64,000 nucleotides of DNA, from contig NC_025261.1 of the NCBI RefSeq assembly GCF_000740895.1, positions 2,152,980 through 2,216,979 of the forward strand, written 5' to 3'. Numbering within the stretch: the first letter of the stretch is position 1; every line of letters starts with the position of its first letter. This DNA comes from Theileria orientalis strain Shintoku (taxonomy: Eukaryota; Apicomplexa; Aconoidasida; Piroplasmida; Theileriidae). Of the stretch, positions 20,378 through 31,309 are shown piece after piece. Under the pieces are notes generated by a model. That model saw nothing but the letters and a program-made list of their open reading frames with translations. It had not been told where the DNA came from and did no database searches. The position numbers were made by a program, and so were the translations under genes.

Positions 20378-21103
20378 CTATTAATATATATTTATATTAA
20401 GCACATGTCGTTCCGGAGATAAAAATACCAGTTAAGTATGTATTAACGAGTATTTCACTATATAAGTTGATATCCTAGAAGAACCCCAAATAAGTAAAGT
20501 ATTTTGTAACAGTGCGAGACGATAAAGCGGTAAATAGTTAAAATATATACCTCGTAATGCTAGTTCAATTTTTAAACTAAAGGGATAGAATACGGCGGTA
20601 GAAGTACAGAGGGGCTGCAATTCTACTAATATTTTTAATTAATCAAATTATCCATGAAATAATTTTGATTAAATAGTCCTCAAGTCGACCTATTTTTAGT
20701 CCTAAGTGTAGCAGGTGGTTCAAGTGAAACCAATAAGTGATTGTACAATGCAATAAATATTTAATACTTATTATAGTATTTATTCGTGAATATACACTGT
20801 GTTGATAAGAGCAGCGCTTTCTATTCACACCGTTTATCAGGAATAAATACGGTGTTATGTGATTTATACAGTAACCTTCTAAATAAATATGGTAGGTGAC
20901 TTAGTATTTTATTAAATCTACTGTAACTAAAATAATTAAAGGTAAGCAGTAAAACGTTTGTGAAAAAAAATCAATGAATTTGACTAGTATGGGGATACAA
21001 AGGATCATAAGCATGGCCGCATAAAAGAAAAAATAGCGTAAAAGTTAAAAATTAGTCCATTCAGAACTTTTTCAAGGAGATAATTATTTACATGGAGAAT
21101 AAG
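20378..21103. other. AT-rich intergenic region
   Basis: About 725 bp upstream of the FCP1-like gene and downstream of the PP5 gene. Short ORFs here have no coding character. It presumably contains the FCP1-like promoter; no motif was recognised. Confidence 0.5.
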
Positions 21104-22933
21104 TTAGAAGATTCCACTGAAAAGCGGGTTTGCGTAGTGCATGGCCTTAATCGGAGGATGTTCCACCGCCTCAAACTGCGTAAACTTGGGTTCCAGCGTG
21201 TCTCCCTTTATCCTGTATAAAAATGTTAATTTCCCCAACCAGAGTGACTAGGAATTTACCTTATGAAAGCGCCCTTGTTGCCCATCTGATCGCAGTAGTT
21301 GGGGGCACTGAAGATGGTAATCACCTTCCCGTCGTGCTCCACCTCATAGCCGTTCTGTTTCACCTCGTGTGAGCGAATAATGTACCAAAGGTCGTTGTTT
21401 GAGACAAATGTGTGAGTGATGTCAGGCCCAAACTCGAAGCCGACACCCCGCTTCGAAGGAGACAAGCCCGTCGAAGGCTTGGGGTCGGACCAGAGCATGT
21501 CAGTCATGAGTCCAGATTCCGGAGGTTCCCTGAACCTGTCAATCCTCCTGAGGTCGTCAATGGTCACGTTTTCTGCCCCGAAAAGGCCCCCGTGGACGAT
21601 GAGAACCTTGCCGTTCAACAAATAGCCCAGCGGGAGACACCGGAAGCTCTCGCAGAAGAGAGTGTAGACCCTCTCGTCGTACTTGTTCAGAATCTCGCCA
21701 GTGAACCCGTAGCACCGGTTGAGAGTCTCAGTCTCATGGTTGCCCCTGACAACGTGGAAGGAGCTCGGGAATAGAACCTTGGCCAGGAAGAGCGTGATGA
21801 CGCACTCGAAGGAGAACGAGCCCCTGTCCACGAAGTCGCCGTTGAACAGATACTTGTTCGTCTCACTGGGCAGGCCGTTGATGCTGAAAATGTTCAGCAG
21901 GTCGTAAAACTGCCCGTGAATGTCGCCGCAAACCGTCAGCTCCTCCTCGGCGCCCAGAGTAATGTCAACCACAGATTCATACTACACGTATCCATGAAAA
22001 TATGTACATACCTGTTTAACGATCTTGATAACCTCAATAATAATAGTACAAACAAATTTCTTCGGAAACTTATTGGACGGAACCTGAGAAAGGTTAACAG
22101 GTAGGGGGCGTACCTTCAGGAAGTCCAGCACCTGAGAAAGGAATGCAGTCTTGTCCGATAAGCTAGTCAGCAAGTCAGTTGAAAAAACTGCAAAAAATTA
22201 ACAAATGAGCCAGTACCTGGTCCACTGTAGGTTTCGTCAACGACAATTGATTCCAAGTTGATAGTTTCATGAAGAGGGGGCGGCGACTCTGAATAGGGTT
22301 GGATGATCTTACGAGTACCTCTCATAATGGCCTCGGAAAACTTCTTCTCGCGAAGAATCTTCTTGCACTCCTTCAGCTTCATGCGAGCAGTAGGGTCGTT
22401 GCAAAGAGAAAGGACCTTCATGAAGTCTACAGAAAGTTAAAAGGGCGCTAAAATACCGGTTTCGGCATCCTGGAACTTGAGAAGACAAAGATAGGCGCAG
22501 CCTCTACGATAATAAGCCTTAAAAAAGTCAGGTTGCAGCTGGATGGCAGTACTGGCATCCATAATCGCAGAACCTAAACAGGAAGTGAAAGGGGAACAAA
22601 TCAAGCGAAGTTAGGGGCAGATTTAACTAGAAAATAAAAAAATAATTAAGGAGTACCGTAGTTTTCTATCTTAATGTTGCAAATGGCACGATTGGAGTAG
22701 TATTGGTGAAGATTTGTCTTCCTAAGCTCGGGAGTGATCCAATTATCAGAATCCCTCTTGGTATAGGAATCCAAATATGAGTCTTCAACTATCCGGATGG
22801 ACTCAGTATAGTGTTCAAGAGCAGATTGAAAATCATTTTGACTGAACAGCCTGTTTCCTTCCAATTTAATGTTTTCGGCCCTCTCCAAGGCCTGAGTTTT
22901 GTTGTTTTTCGAAAAACGAAAAATTTCAACCAT
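21104..22933 (-). CDS. Serine/threonine protein phosphatase 5 (TPR-PP5)
   Basis: Model: complement(join(21104..21212, 21260..21981, 22012..22083, 22114..22187, 22217..22426, 22457..22573, 22657..22933)), 526 residues. The N-terminal exons encode TPR units (AENIKLEGNRLFSQNDF, HQYYSNRAICNIKIENYG, PDFFKAYYRRGCAYL). The PPP catalytic domain keeps all metal and phosphate ligands: CGDIHGQFYDLL, FNGDFVDRGSFSFE, RGNHETETLNRCYGF, LIVHGGLF, IIRSHEVKQNGYEV, and FSAPNYCDQMGNKGAF. The last exon reads KFTQFEAVEHPPIKAMHYANP, matching the end of PP5. Known PP5 binds Hsp90 through its TPRs, and the C-terminus and TPR part restrain activity. The 30-nt intron at 22084-22113 is in frame and free of stops; removing it restores the family spacing between LDFLK and KFPKKF. 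It starts 618 bp from the divergent TXNDC9-like gene. Confidence 0.93.
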
Positions 22934-23551
22934 ATCGATTTTAACACTAATAATGAAACAAAAGGATAAATTATATAAAAAGGATCAATAAAATATAAAA
23001 TAATAAGATTTTGGTGACCAAATGTGGTGTATTAAAATACAAAACAATATTCATAAATTAAGATCATTTATTATTAATATTAACAAATTTTGTCTATTTA
23101 ACTGATCCCTAAAGTTTGTCAATGCTCTAAACCTTGAGATATCAACAATCCTGTATATATGAAGGTTATACAGAGATGCGATCCTTTATAGTTATCCTTT
23201 CTCGAGTAAATATGTAGTTCAGATTGTGTCGTTAGTTGTTTTATATATTTGATACCATTTTGGTCTGTTGTTTGTACCTGTGTGAGCTTCACATACCTCG
23301 ATAATCATTATTCTATCCTTTTCAGAATCCATCTACATATGAATACAGATTCTTTATCCTTAGTGATTATTTTATACCCTCATAACTTTGTTGTTTAAAT
23401 AGCTAAATTGTATAAAATATTAGGCGTACTCTGCTGTTTCTTTTAGAGTTCTAGTGTATATTATATATATATATTTGTTTATCTGTATTTTTATACTCTT
23501 TTTATATTGTAACAAATTTTATTATATTTGTAATTTACGTTATAATACGAA
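22934..23551. promoter_or_regulatory. Divergent promoter region, PP5 / TXNDC9-like
   Basis: 618 bp of AT-rich DNA between two genes transcribed away from each other, so both promoters should lie here. I see no recognisable core motif. Assigned by position only. Confidence 0.45.
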
Positions 23552-24500
23552 ATGATTTCAAACAACGAAAGGCTGGCCGAAGCCAACAGATCGTACTTGA
23601 TGGTAATTTCAATATCCATATTGAATCAATTAAATATTAATTTATCTAAGATGTTGAAAAATGTAGATATGAGTTCCTGAAAATTTTCAATATTTTTCAG
23701 GATGTGGCAAAGTCAAAAACGAGAGAAGGACATGACTCAGAATCATATCAGTCAACAACAGATGAGGATTATCATTTTCTAGACTCATGGAAGGCAAATA
23801 AACTAAAGAGAATGAGGGTTAGTGTGATGTGTGAGTTTATAAAAACAAATTAGAATATATACGGAAAAAGAAGGGAATATTTGGATAAAGGCGCAGGGAA
23901 TCTAGAAGTAGTCACAGATGAAAAGGAACTCATAAACATCACAAAAGATAATCCCAGAGTGGTAAAAAGAATGAGTTTTTGAAAAAATCTGTTCAGATAT
24001 GTCACTTTTATGAAGAAGGCTTTGAAAGGTGTAACCTCCTAGATCGTCTACTAACGTCACTAGCATCAAGGTTTTTAGACACAAAATTTGTAAAGTAAGT
24101 TGCAAATAAGTGAAAAGGCTAAAACAAAACTAATTTAGAATCAAGGCAAGCAACTCTCCGTTCTTCACAGACAGGATCGGAATAAAGATCCTTCCCACCC
24201 TCTTGACACTAATAGAAGGAAACATTGCAAAAATATACGTGGGATTCGAAGAGTTTGGAAGTAAGAACAGTATTATATAGAATGTGAATAAGTAGTTGTG
24301 CCTTTTATATAGGGGTGCCAATATAAGGTAATAAATGAAACGTTTAGAAGATAATATCAACCTCAATAAACTGAGAAGCACGTTGTGTAGAGACAAATTG
24401 TTGACAGATGAAGTAAGTAAACAGTAAAATAAAAAGTGTGTAGTGTTGCATCTTGGATGGAAACTCGGAAGGAGAAGAAGAATCCGACCCCAATAATTAA
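23552..24500 (+). CDS. Phosducin-like / TXNDC9 (PLP3) family protein
   Basis: Model: join(23552..23602, 23701..23817, 23854..23961, 23997..24094, 24139..24260, 24348..24412, 24444..24500), 205 residues. The thioredoxin-fold core reads ICHFYEEGFERCNLLDRLL, ASRFLDTKFVKIKASNSPFF, IKILPTLLTLIEGNIA and VGFEEFG, followed by a Leu-rich helix and an acidic tail (GEEEESDPNN). This matches TXNDC9/PLP3 nearly position for position, including the CHFY start and the cis-Pro in ILPT. The redox CxxC of true thioredoxins is absent, as in the family. PLP3 proteins work with the CCT chaperonin in tubulin and actin folding in the cytosol. The 87-nt intron at 24261-24347 was chosen because it alone keeps the frame into DNINLNKLRS. 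The gene is followed 104 bp later by another plus-strand gene. Confidence 0.88.
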
Positions 24501-24604
24501 AAAGGAAAGCGAACCAGAAACTAATGTTGAAATATTAAAATGATATACACAAATATGTAATATATACCGGAGTAAATTTGATTTAAGTGTGTTTTAAGGA
24601 GGAG

Positions 24605-25129
24605 ATGATAACGCGAATAGGGGAGGAGGTGTTTTTAGAAATATTTAATGCAATATCGAAAGGAAAAGGCAGAATACCACTCAGTAAAGCATTGAACGGA
24701 CTAAATTCGTTTTTTAATTCCGAGGAAAACCCATATAGAAAACACATGTGCCACGATTCCTCAGGTAAGTGACACACACGTAAGTATATAGGTAACTACA
24801 AACATGACAAAGACAAAATGAGTTCTATGCAGATAAGTATATGACAAGCGAGGAGTTTATGAACAATTTTTATACGAGAAACGTGGACAGGAGACACGGA
24901 ATAAGATCGCAAATACTGATGGCAGGAGGACCTAAGAACATAAGAGGGAACCCAGGAGGACACCTAGACTCATCGCTATCGTTCCCACAAATAACATTTG
25001 AGCAGTTTTTTGGAATAGCAAAGGTAAAAGGGAGTTTAGGTAGAAAAATAAGTGAATATTCAGGACATGGAAACAATGTACCTTGAAAAATTGATACCAG
25101 GGTTAACAAATAGGAAGTTAAAGAAATAA
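24605..25129 (+). CDS. Small conserved-looking protein, unknown
   Basis: Model: join(24605..24764, 24833..25023, 25064..25129), 138 residues. The start is the first ATG in a frame that otherwise opens at a GTG (24587). Exon 1 encodes a helical segment (EEVFLEIFNAISKGKGRIPL, then LNGLNSFFNSEEN). Exon 2 continues with KYMTSEEFMNNFYTRNVDRR and a Gly-rich stretch (MAGGPKNIRGNPGGHLD), then ITFEQFFGIA. The spacing of acidic and hydrophobic residues recalls degenerate EF-hand helices, but no complete calcium loop is present. A retained last intron would end the protein at a stop near 25085 instead; I prefer splicing because it yields a helical ending. I do not recognise the family. It is convergent with the Ran-binding gene, stop to stop 102 bp. 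Confidence 0.55.
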
Positions 25130-25231
25130 TATATGGGAGTAAAAAAAAGTAAACTGGAGTAAGAGGTATTGAATAAATTAAAGTAAATTTATAATACCAG
25201 CTAAACCAAAGAAAAAGGGGAACTGAGGCAT

Positions 25232-26380
25232 TTACTCAGAATAGAGTTTATGGAAGCCGTCCCTGGCAGAAGTGTCAGAAAAGAGTAGGCGGTGAGGAAT
25301 GAGAGAAGGAGTCTCACCTAAATGAAATAATGTGCTGAGCTCTGTGTTACGTGCGTACCTAGAGTCTGACCGGTGAAAATTATCGACTTGCCCTTCAGCT
25401 TATTAAAGGACATGGAAGGAAGCAGAACAGTGTTGAGAAGAAGGCGACCAGTGCCGAGCTGAAAACAAACGAGCCTTTTGACGGAAGTGTCCTGAGATAA
25501 ATAAGGCGACCAGGGAATAGAGCGTAAAGTACCTGGTTTAGTATGAGGTGAGTGACGACGGGTATGGGAAGGCTCCACTCGGAATCCTTGTAGAAAGATA
25601 GTTTACAGCCGCGCTAAAGAAAATGAAAGTGAAGGAACGCACCAATTCAGTGAGAAGCTTCTCGCTCTCGGAGAGAGATGATTCGAGCACCACCTGGTTG
25701 TCCTCGGCGCCCTCGCCGTCGGCCTCGAGAGTGAGGCCCGCAGCAGGATCGAGGCTCGAGGGAACCTCAGGCTTGGGAATGTCGAAGAAGCTCCTTCCGG
25801 AATCCATCTTGGCCTAAGGAGATCAGTGAGAAGTGAGAGCGTACCAGCCTGGCCATGGGACAGTCAAACTCCTTGGTGTGAGTCAAAACGTCGAAAATGG
25901 GCCTTTCCTCCCCAGGTTCCTTAGCCTAGGTGAAAATAAAAGTCAGTGAAAAAAAGGGGCATAATACCTCTGATTTAGCATCGTCTGAAGCAGGAAGTTT
26001 GCTATCACCAGGTGGTGTGGATTTGGTGTCATCCGATGGAGCAATATTGGAGGCACCGTCAGGTCGCTTTCGCCTAAAAAGAGGTAATATAATTAGATAG
26101 TGGCAAACTTGATATTGACCTCCTCAACTTCATCGTCGCCAGATTTCTTACGTCTAAAAAGTTGGTATAACTAGTAGGTAACAAACTTTAAATTGACACC
26201 TTCAGTGTCATCAGGATCAGATTTGACCGGACTTGAAACTTCCTCAGAAGAATCTTCGGTTTTTTGGGGATTTTCGGGAGTTTTGTTGGCATCACCGGGT
26301 TCGTGAGAAAGCACGGAGTTTGAATTATCAACATCAGGATCCTCGCCCTTTGGTAATGGAACAGGTTCCGAATCAGACAT
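25232..26380 (-). CDS. Ran-binding-domain protein (Nup50/RanBP-like), eight exons
   Basis: Model: complement(join(25232..25317, 25359..25491, 25533..25613, 25643..25813, 25845..25925, 25968..26073, 26109..26153, 26187..26380)), 298 residues. The N-terminal half is acidic and Ser/Pro-rich (MSDSEPVPLPKGEDPDVDNS) with two basic patches, KRKK and KRKR, encoded at exon junctions, which look like nuclear localisation signals. The C-terminal half contains RGCKLSFYKDSEW, THLILNQDTSVKRLV, GTGRLLLNTVLLPSMSF, KGKSIIFTG and a final SARDGFHKLYSE. This matches the strand order of the Ran-binding (PH-like) domain of Nup50; the stretch from THLI to LLLN has the same length as in Nup50. It should bind Ran-GTP in nuclear transport. 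Exons 2 and 3 look like products of a small duplication. The family call rests on memory of the domain. Confidence 0.7.
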
Positions 26381-26935
26381 GATAATATAAGAATTAAATA
26401 AAAAGAGAAAAAAACTGAATTTATAACTGATTAACAATAAGTGGGACAAACAACATGTGTAAACAAAAATTATGAAATGAAGGCTATTATGAATAAACTA
26501 AAGTCCAATTTATGAAAATATGTATTCATACAAAATAAATGATGAATTGTAAACCATTAATATTATTAAAATATATAAAAATATAGTAGAAGGAATATAT
26601 AACAGAGTAAGCTGTGAGATTTTTTAAAAGTTATTAACTCAAATATCCTTATCAAGTCAAAATAATAAATACAATAAGATGTGTGTTATATTATGGAATA
26701 TGTGAAGACAAATAATAAGGAATCTACAAAAAACTCAGTCGTATAACAAATCGATGGGGAAGATAATGGGGGACGAAATAAAGAATTAGTTTCATAAAGA
26801 TATAGTTCAAATCTGTAGTAATTAAATATTTTCTTTATTTAATATTCTTTCCTGTTTTGTTCAGAGCAATATAGGCGTTTGGCCCTACATAAAAGTTTAG
26901 TAGCACTACTTCATATTTATCAGTAATACTCCAAA
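26381..26935. promoter_or_regulatory. Divergent promoter region, Ran-binding gene / RPS8
   Basis: 555 bp of AT-rich DNA between divergent genes, presumably containing both promoters. A short pyrimidine-rich stretch (TTTCTTTATTTAATATTCTTTCCTG..., near 26830) lies about 100 bp upstream of the RPS8 start. No other element was recognised. Confidence 0.45.
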
Positions 26936-27654
26936 ATGGGTATTTCGCGCGACAGCCGCCACAAGCGCCGCCTTACAGGCGGACGCTTCCCAATACATAA
27001 AAAGAAACGCAAGTATGAACTAGGAAGACCATCCTCTAACACGAAGTTGGGCTCCAGGTTGGTACGCAAAGTCAGATGCAGAGGCGGAAACTTGAAATTC
27101 AGAGCCCTGCGCCTGGATTCTGGAAACTTCTCATGGGGAACGCAAAGTAAGTTTGAGTTTGAGGCTGTATGATGAAAGTTGATGATCTGATGTTTCTACA
27201 ATGTAGATACACAGCTGGAATTACCGACTGAAGCCTGAAAAATGACAAAAATTAATAAATATGTAGATGTAACAAGAAAAACGAGAATAATGGACGTTGT
27301 CTACAACGCAAGCAGTAACGAATTGGTGCGCACGAAGACGCTGGTGAAAAACGCAATCATCACAATTGACCCAACGCCATACAAAATGTGGTTCAAGACA
27401 CACTACGGACTGGAACTAGGTAAGAAAAGTAAAATAAATAAATCGATGTAGGAAAATCATCTGAGGACCCACAGGCAGCAGAGAAGGTAGCAAAGCTGGT
27501 GCCGAAAGCACTGCTGGACCAGTTTTCGTCAGGACGACTCCTGGCATGTGTGAGCTCAAGGCCAGGCCAGTGCGGCAGATGCGACGGATACGTGCTGGAA
27601 GGAGAGGAACTGGCATTCTATCGTAGACGCATGGATAAGAAGAAGAGAGTATAA
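26936..27654 (+). CDS. RPS8: 40S ribosomal protein S8
   Basis: Model: join(26936..27146, 27267..27419, 27452..27654), 188 residues. The N-terminus [17 protein letters not shown], the block [38 protein letters not shown], and the C-terminal [19 protein letters not shown] are the hallmark segments of eukaryotic eS8. The protein sits in the small ribosomal subunit. The first intron is 120 nt; its junction gives WGTQ-NVTRKTR. The second is 32 nt and phase 1. Compared with many eukaryotes the insert between the second and third blocks is short, which is common in piroplasms. Very strong identification; the gene marks conserved core genome between two blocks of lineage-specific genes. Confidence 0.96.
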
Positions 27655-28106
27655 AGGTCAGGCAGAGGCGAAAGCAAAAGTTAATCACTTGAAACAATAA
27701 TACATAGTCAGTTAGTGTATGCTTCTGTGTATGTGTAAATTGGCAGTAAATACGTATTAAATAGATAGTGAAAATAGACGAAATGTATTTAAACAATAGA
27801 GAAGGATAATGTGATGAGAAAAAAATAATAATAGATAAATTGAATAAAATAAAAAAAAGAATTAAAAAAAGAATAAAAAAAAATAAAAATAATAAAAAAA
27901 AGAATAAAAATAAAGAGTAAAGAATTTAATATACTATTTGGTCAAATGACAATGATAATGATATATATGTACAATAAAAAATATTAGGAAAATTTAATTA
28001 TTTAAAACAATGAGTTAAATTAAAATGTAAATAAGTATAAAGCGTAAAAATGTTTAAATAATGGGAGTTTAAGAAGAAAAAAGAACAATTTTTTTAGATT
28101 TAGGTG
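27655..28106. other. Intergenic region with A-rich purine tract
   Basis: About 450 bp. Bases 27825-27920 are an almost pure adenine tract interrupted by single T or G residues (AAATAAAAAAAAGAATT... type). No gene was seen. Confidence 0.6.
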
Positions 28107-30629
28107 ATGATGATATGTAAAAAAATGAAAATCATGTACACATTGGTAATATGTGCGACCATAGGCTTGTTCGTAGGTAAAGTAGAAAGTTTTGAGCTGG
28201 ATATCAGCCAAGTCCTGGACTACTCCAGAGGAGCCTCCACAGTGTCAGTGACGAAGACGCGAGAACTTCAGAACCTGTACACACATAAGTTCAACGACCC
28301 AGCAACGCTGAAGGAAATATACAACGGAGACGAAAGACTGTATTTCGACCAGCTGCTTGTGAGCGACCAACTTTTGTTATCTGCATCTGTCGTATGGTCG
28401 TTTGAAACGCCGTCCATTATCCAATTAAATTTGGAACAATCTTCTGTATTACTTATAAATGAAAAAGAATCATTGGATGTTCAGGCTATTTTTTCTAAAA
28501 AATTAGTTACAAACATAAAGCCCAGAATCCATTCAGATATTGATGCAATTGTTGATATAGATTTGTCTAATATTTCTGATTATGACAGTAATAATTCTAA
28601 AGTTTACGTTACAAATATTAAATTTGCAGAAGATAGGTTTAAAAAATACACATTAAGAAATTATAACTTGGAGTCAACAAGATTAGGTAAAATATTGTAT
28701 AATAATACAGAATTGAAAACTAAATTTGAAAATAATCCTGAAAAATCTACTGAGTCAAATTTGGACATTCCATACAAAAACAATGTATATTCAATACAGG
28801 TTTATGCATATAATAATTTTCCTCTTTTAATAGAATTTTTGTACACATTTAACAAAAGACAATTTTATGGCTACACACCTGAGGAAAAATGGCATCACGT
28901 GGTTTTCCCGACCGTTGAATACCCGGCGTTCTCAGATTTGCTGTACAATAGGCTGAACTACTACGGCTGCAAAAATGGATTCAAATATACCATAGACATC
29001 AATCAGAAAACGGATACGGACAGCCACCCGTACAAAATTAATACCTACTGCAACCTGCTGGACGAGGTGGAGACTATAGAAAACGAAGTGAAGCTGCCGT
29101 TTTACACGGACAGGAACTACAATGAAGGAAAATATAGGTGTTTCGAGCACACGCCGATCAACGACACGCGATTCTTTGTGGACCACCTGATGGAGGGAAA
29201 CTTAGTGTTACAGCTGCCAGCAATACCGAAAGTAATTAAGACCGTAAGAGTCTACCACCACCTGGACAGAAGACCGTACCTGATCGTGTTTGTCGACAGT
29301 GCAGACGTGTTGTACTACTACATTTACGAGGACAAAGTCTGGAGGAGAGACAAAACTGTGGAAAACGTGGACTTTGGCGAAAGATTTAACGACGACATAA
29401 GAGCACTGCTACACCAGTAAGTAGCGGATTAGAATTGATTTTAGATTGATAAAAAAATTCTGTTTAGATTGATAAATATATGCCCTTTAGACTAATAGAT
29501 AGCTGTCGTTGGTTATTGGTTTAAATAGACTATCATTAACACAAATGTATTAGGCTATACCAGGACGATATTAGGGAGGGTAAAAGAGTCCACAAACTTG
29601 TAATAAACGAAGAGGCAATAAGTCTCATGACCGACTCAGTGAGGATACTGACCTGGTTCGACAGCGAGGCGACAATAGATACGTACAAGAAGGATAGAGA
29701 GTCGAAGAATAACAATCTACTCAAAATAAGCGAGTTCGACATCTGGTGGTACGGCTACTACAGCGACACGACGACGATAGGAGGAGAGGGGCTGCTGAAA
29801 AAGATGCTGCTCGTGCAAAACAAGCAGAACTGCGCAATAAAGCCAGCAAAATACTACGGGTACACCATACACGACTTCGACGAAGGAATATACGTGCATA
29901 GAATAGACTACTACCACGACAAGAGCACGGGGGACATGACAGTGTACCTGTACACAAACACACTGTTCGTATTCGTGTTCAGGAAAAACTCCAGAGAAGC
30001 GTCGGAAGTTAACTGGAAATTCCTGGAAGTGAAGCCAGTAAAAGTGCTGGAAATGTACGACACGTACACGAAGTACTACGAGTTGATGAAGAAGCTGAAC
30101 AATTTTAACTTCAACGTTAGCGAAGTGGTGGCAAGCCCAGTCAACCTGCTGCCAGAGACGATTGGCATCAAGTTCTCCCAGACGGAAACGAGGTCGATGC
30201 CCACGTTGAAAGGAGATAACTTGAACAAGAACCTGCAGAGGGTGGAGTATGACGTCGCGAAGCACGCAGAGCAAAGCGAGGCGGCGACGAGCGAGGGAGG
30301 GAGACCTTGAAACAATGGTGACGATAGTGACGAAGCCGAACTTCGGAATAAAAACCGTAAAGCACGACGGATTTGTGGTGAAGCAGTTCGCCGACGAGAG
30401 GACTCTGGTGCACGTGATCAAGTACTCGGTGGACAAGCTGTGGAGGAACGTGAAGATAGAGCTGTACACGAACACGCTGTACCACTACACGTACAAAAGA
30501 AACGAGCACATCAGGCTGGACGAGGGCTGGACGTTCATCAGCAAGAAGGCTGCAGTGACCACGAAGGATAAGGAGCTGGAAAAGTACTTTCAGATCACGG
30601 CGAAGTTCGAAAACTTCAACTTCGGATAG
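28107..30629 (+). CDS. Large secreted FAINT-repeat protein, three exons
   Basis: Model: join(28107..29416, 29554..30246, 30296..30629), 778 residues. The start is the first ATG of three close ones; a GTG lies just before. The signal peptide contains MYTLVICATIGLFVG. Exon 1 to 2 junction completes a Gln codon and continues LYQDDIREG. The second intron (49 nt, phase 2) is inferred because a stop follows in the exon 2 frame while the next frame continues the same kind of sequence; a frameshift is the alternative. Repeated FAINT-like units are visible: VYHHLDRRPYLIVFVDSADV, YYHDKSTGDMTVYLYTNTLF and IKYSVDKLWRNVKIELYTNT share the same layout. A stretch from about 28375 to 28880 is AT-rich with A/T-ending codons while both flanks use G/C-ending codons. 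It is a likely secreted parasite effector of unknown target. Confidence 0.68.
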
Positions 30630-31309
30630 CCTCAATAGGGTCACCGAAGATGCAAATGCTGCAAATACGTGAACAGAACAAGTGAGATACAAGTTCGTAT
30701 TTCCAAAGAAATAACTATGTTAAAAGGCATTAAAATATTATATGTAATATATTTGTTTACAGAAATATATAAAAAATTAGGGGAACATTGTAAAAACACT
30801 GTTAAATATCTTGTGAGTGAGGAATGGAACTAATAGGCGGGATAGAGCTAAAAAAGTGGGACCAAATCACATTTTAAATTTATATCAAAATATATTATAA
30901 CTTTATGGCTCTAAATAAACTATCTTCTAAACAGAAGTTGATTTTTAAAATTTGTATATATAACAAAATCACACAGGGGTCAAGGGATAGCGCATTTATA
31001 GATTATAAGATTAGGTAACTTTATATCAATACTTATGTTAATTCAATAGTCCAAAACTCCATTTATAATCAGTAATTTTGATAAAATATTTGTCTTAAAT
31101 AAACAAAATAGAAAAAATGCATATCGATATAATTCACCCATAGAATACTGTTTTAGAATAAATTTGGTTCTAAAAAAACACAGTAAAATTTATTTAATTT
31201 TTTATCAATGTATGCCAAGAACAAAATTTAAAAAATAATTTTTTTTAATGGAATCCTCCCCCATCCATTAAAGAATAATTAGACTACTTTTTGTACTATA
31301 GAGTCATGA
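30630..31309. other. AT-rich intergenic region
   Basis: About 680 bp between two FAINT genes in the same orientation. It contains A/T runs only; the promoter of the next gene is presumably here. Confidence 0.5.

Noticed and set aside
19472..20422. 316-codon plus-strand open frame opposite the FCP1-like gene
   Set aside because: Arg/Val/Leu-rich shadow caused by the G/C-rich codons of the real gene.
24297..24345. An extra small exon (GGTGCCAATATAAG) in the TXNDC9-like gene
   Set aside because: All three frames through it hit a stop at or after the next junction; skipping it gives an uninterrupted, family-like sequence.
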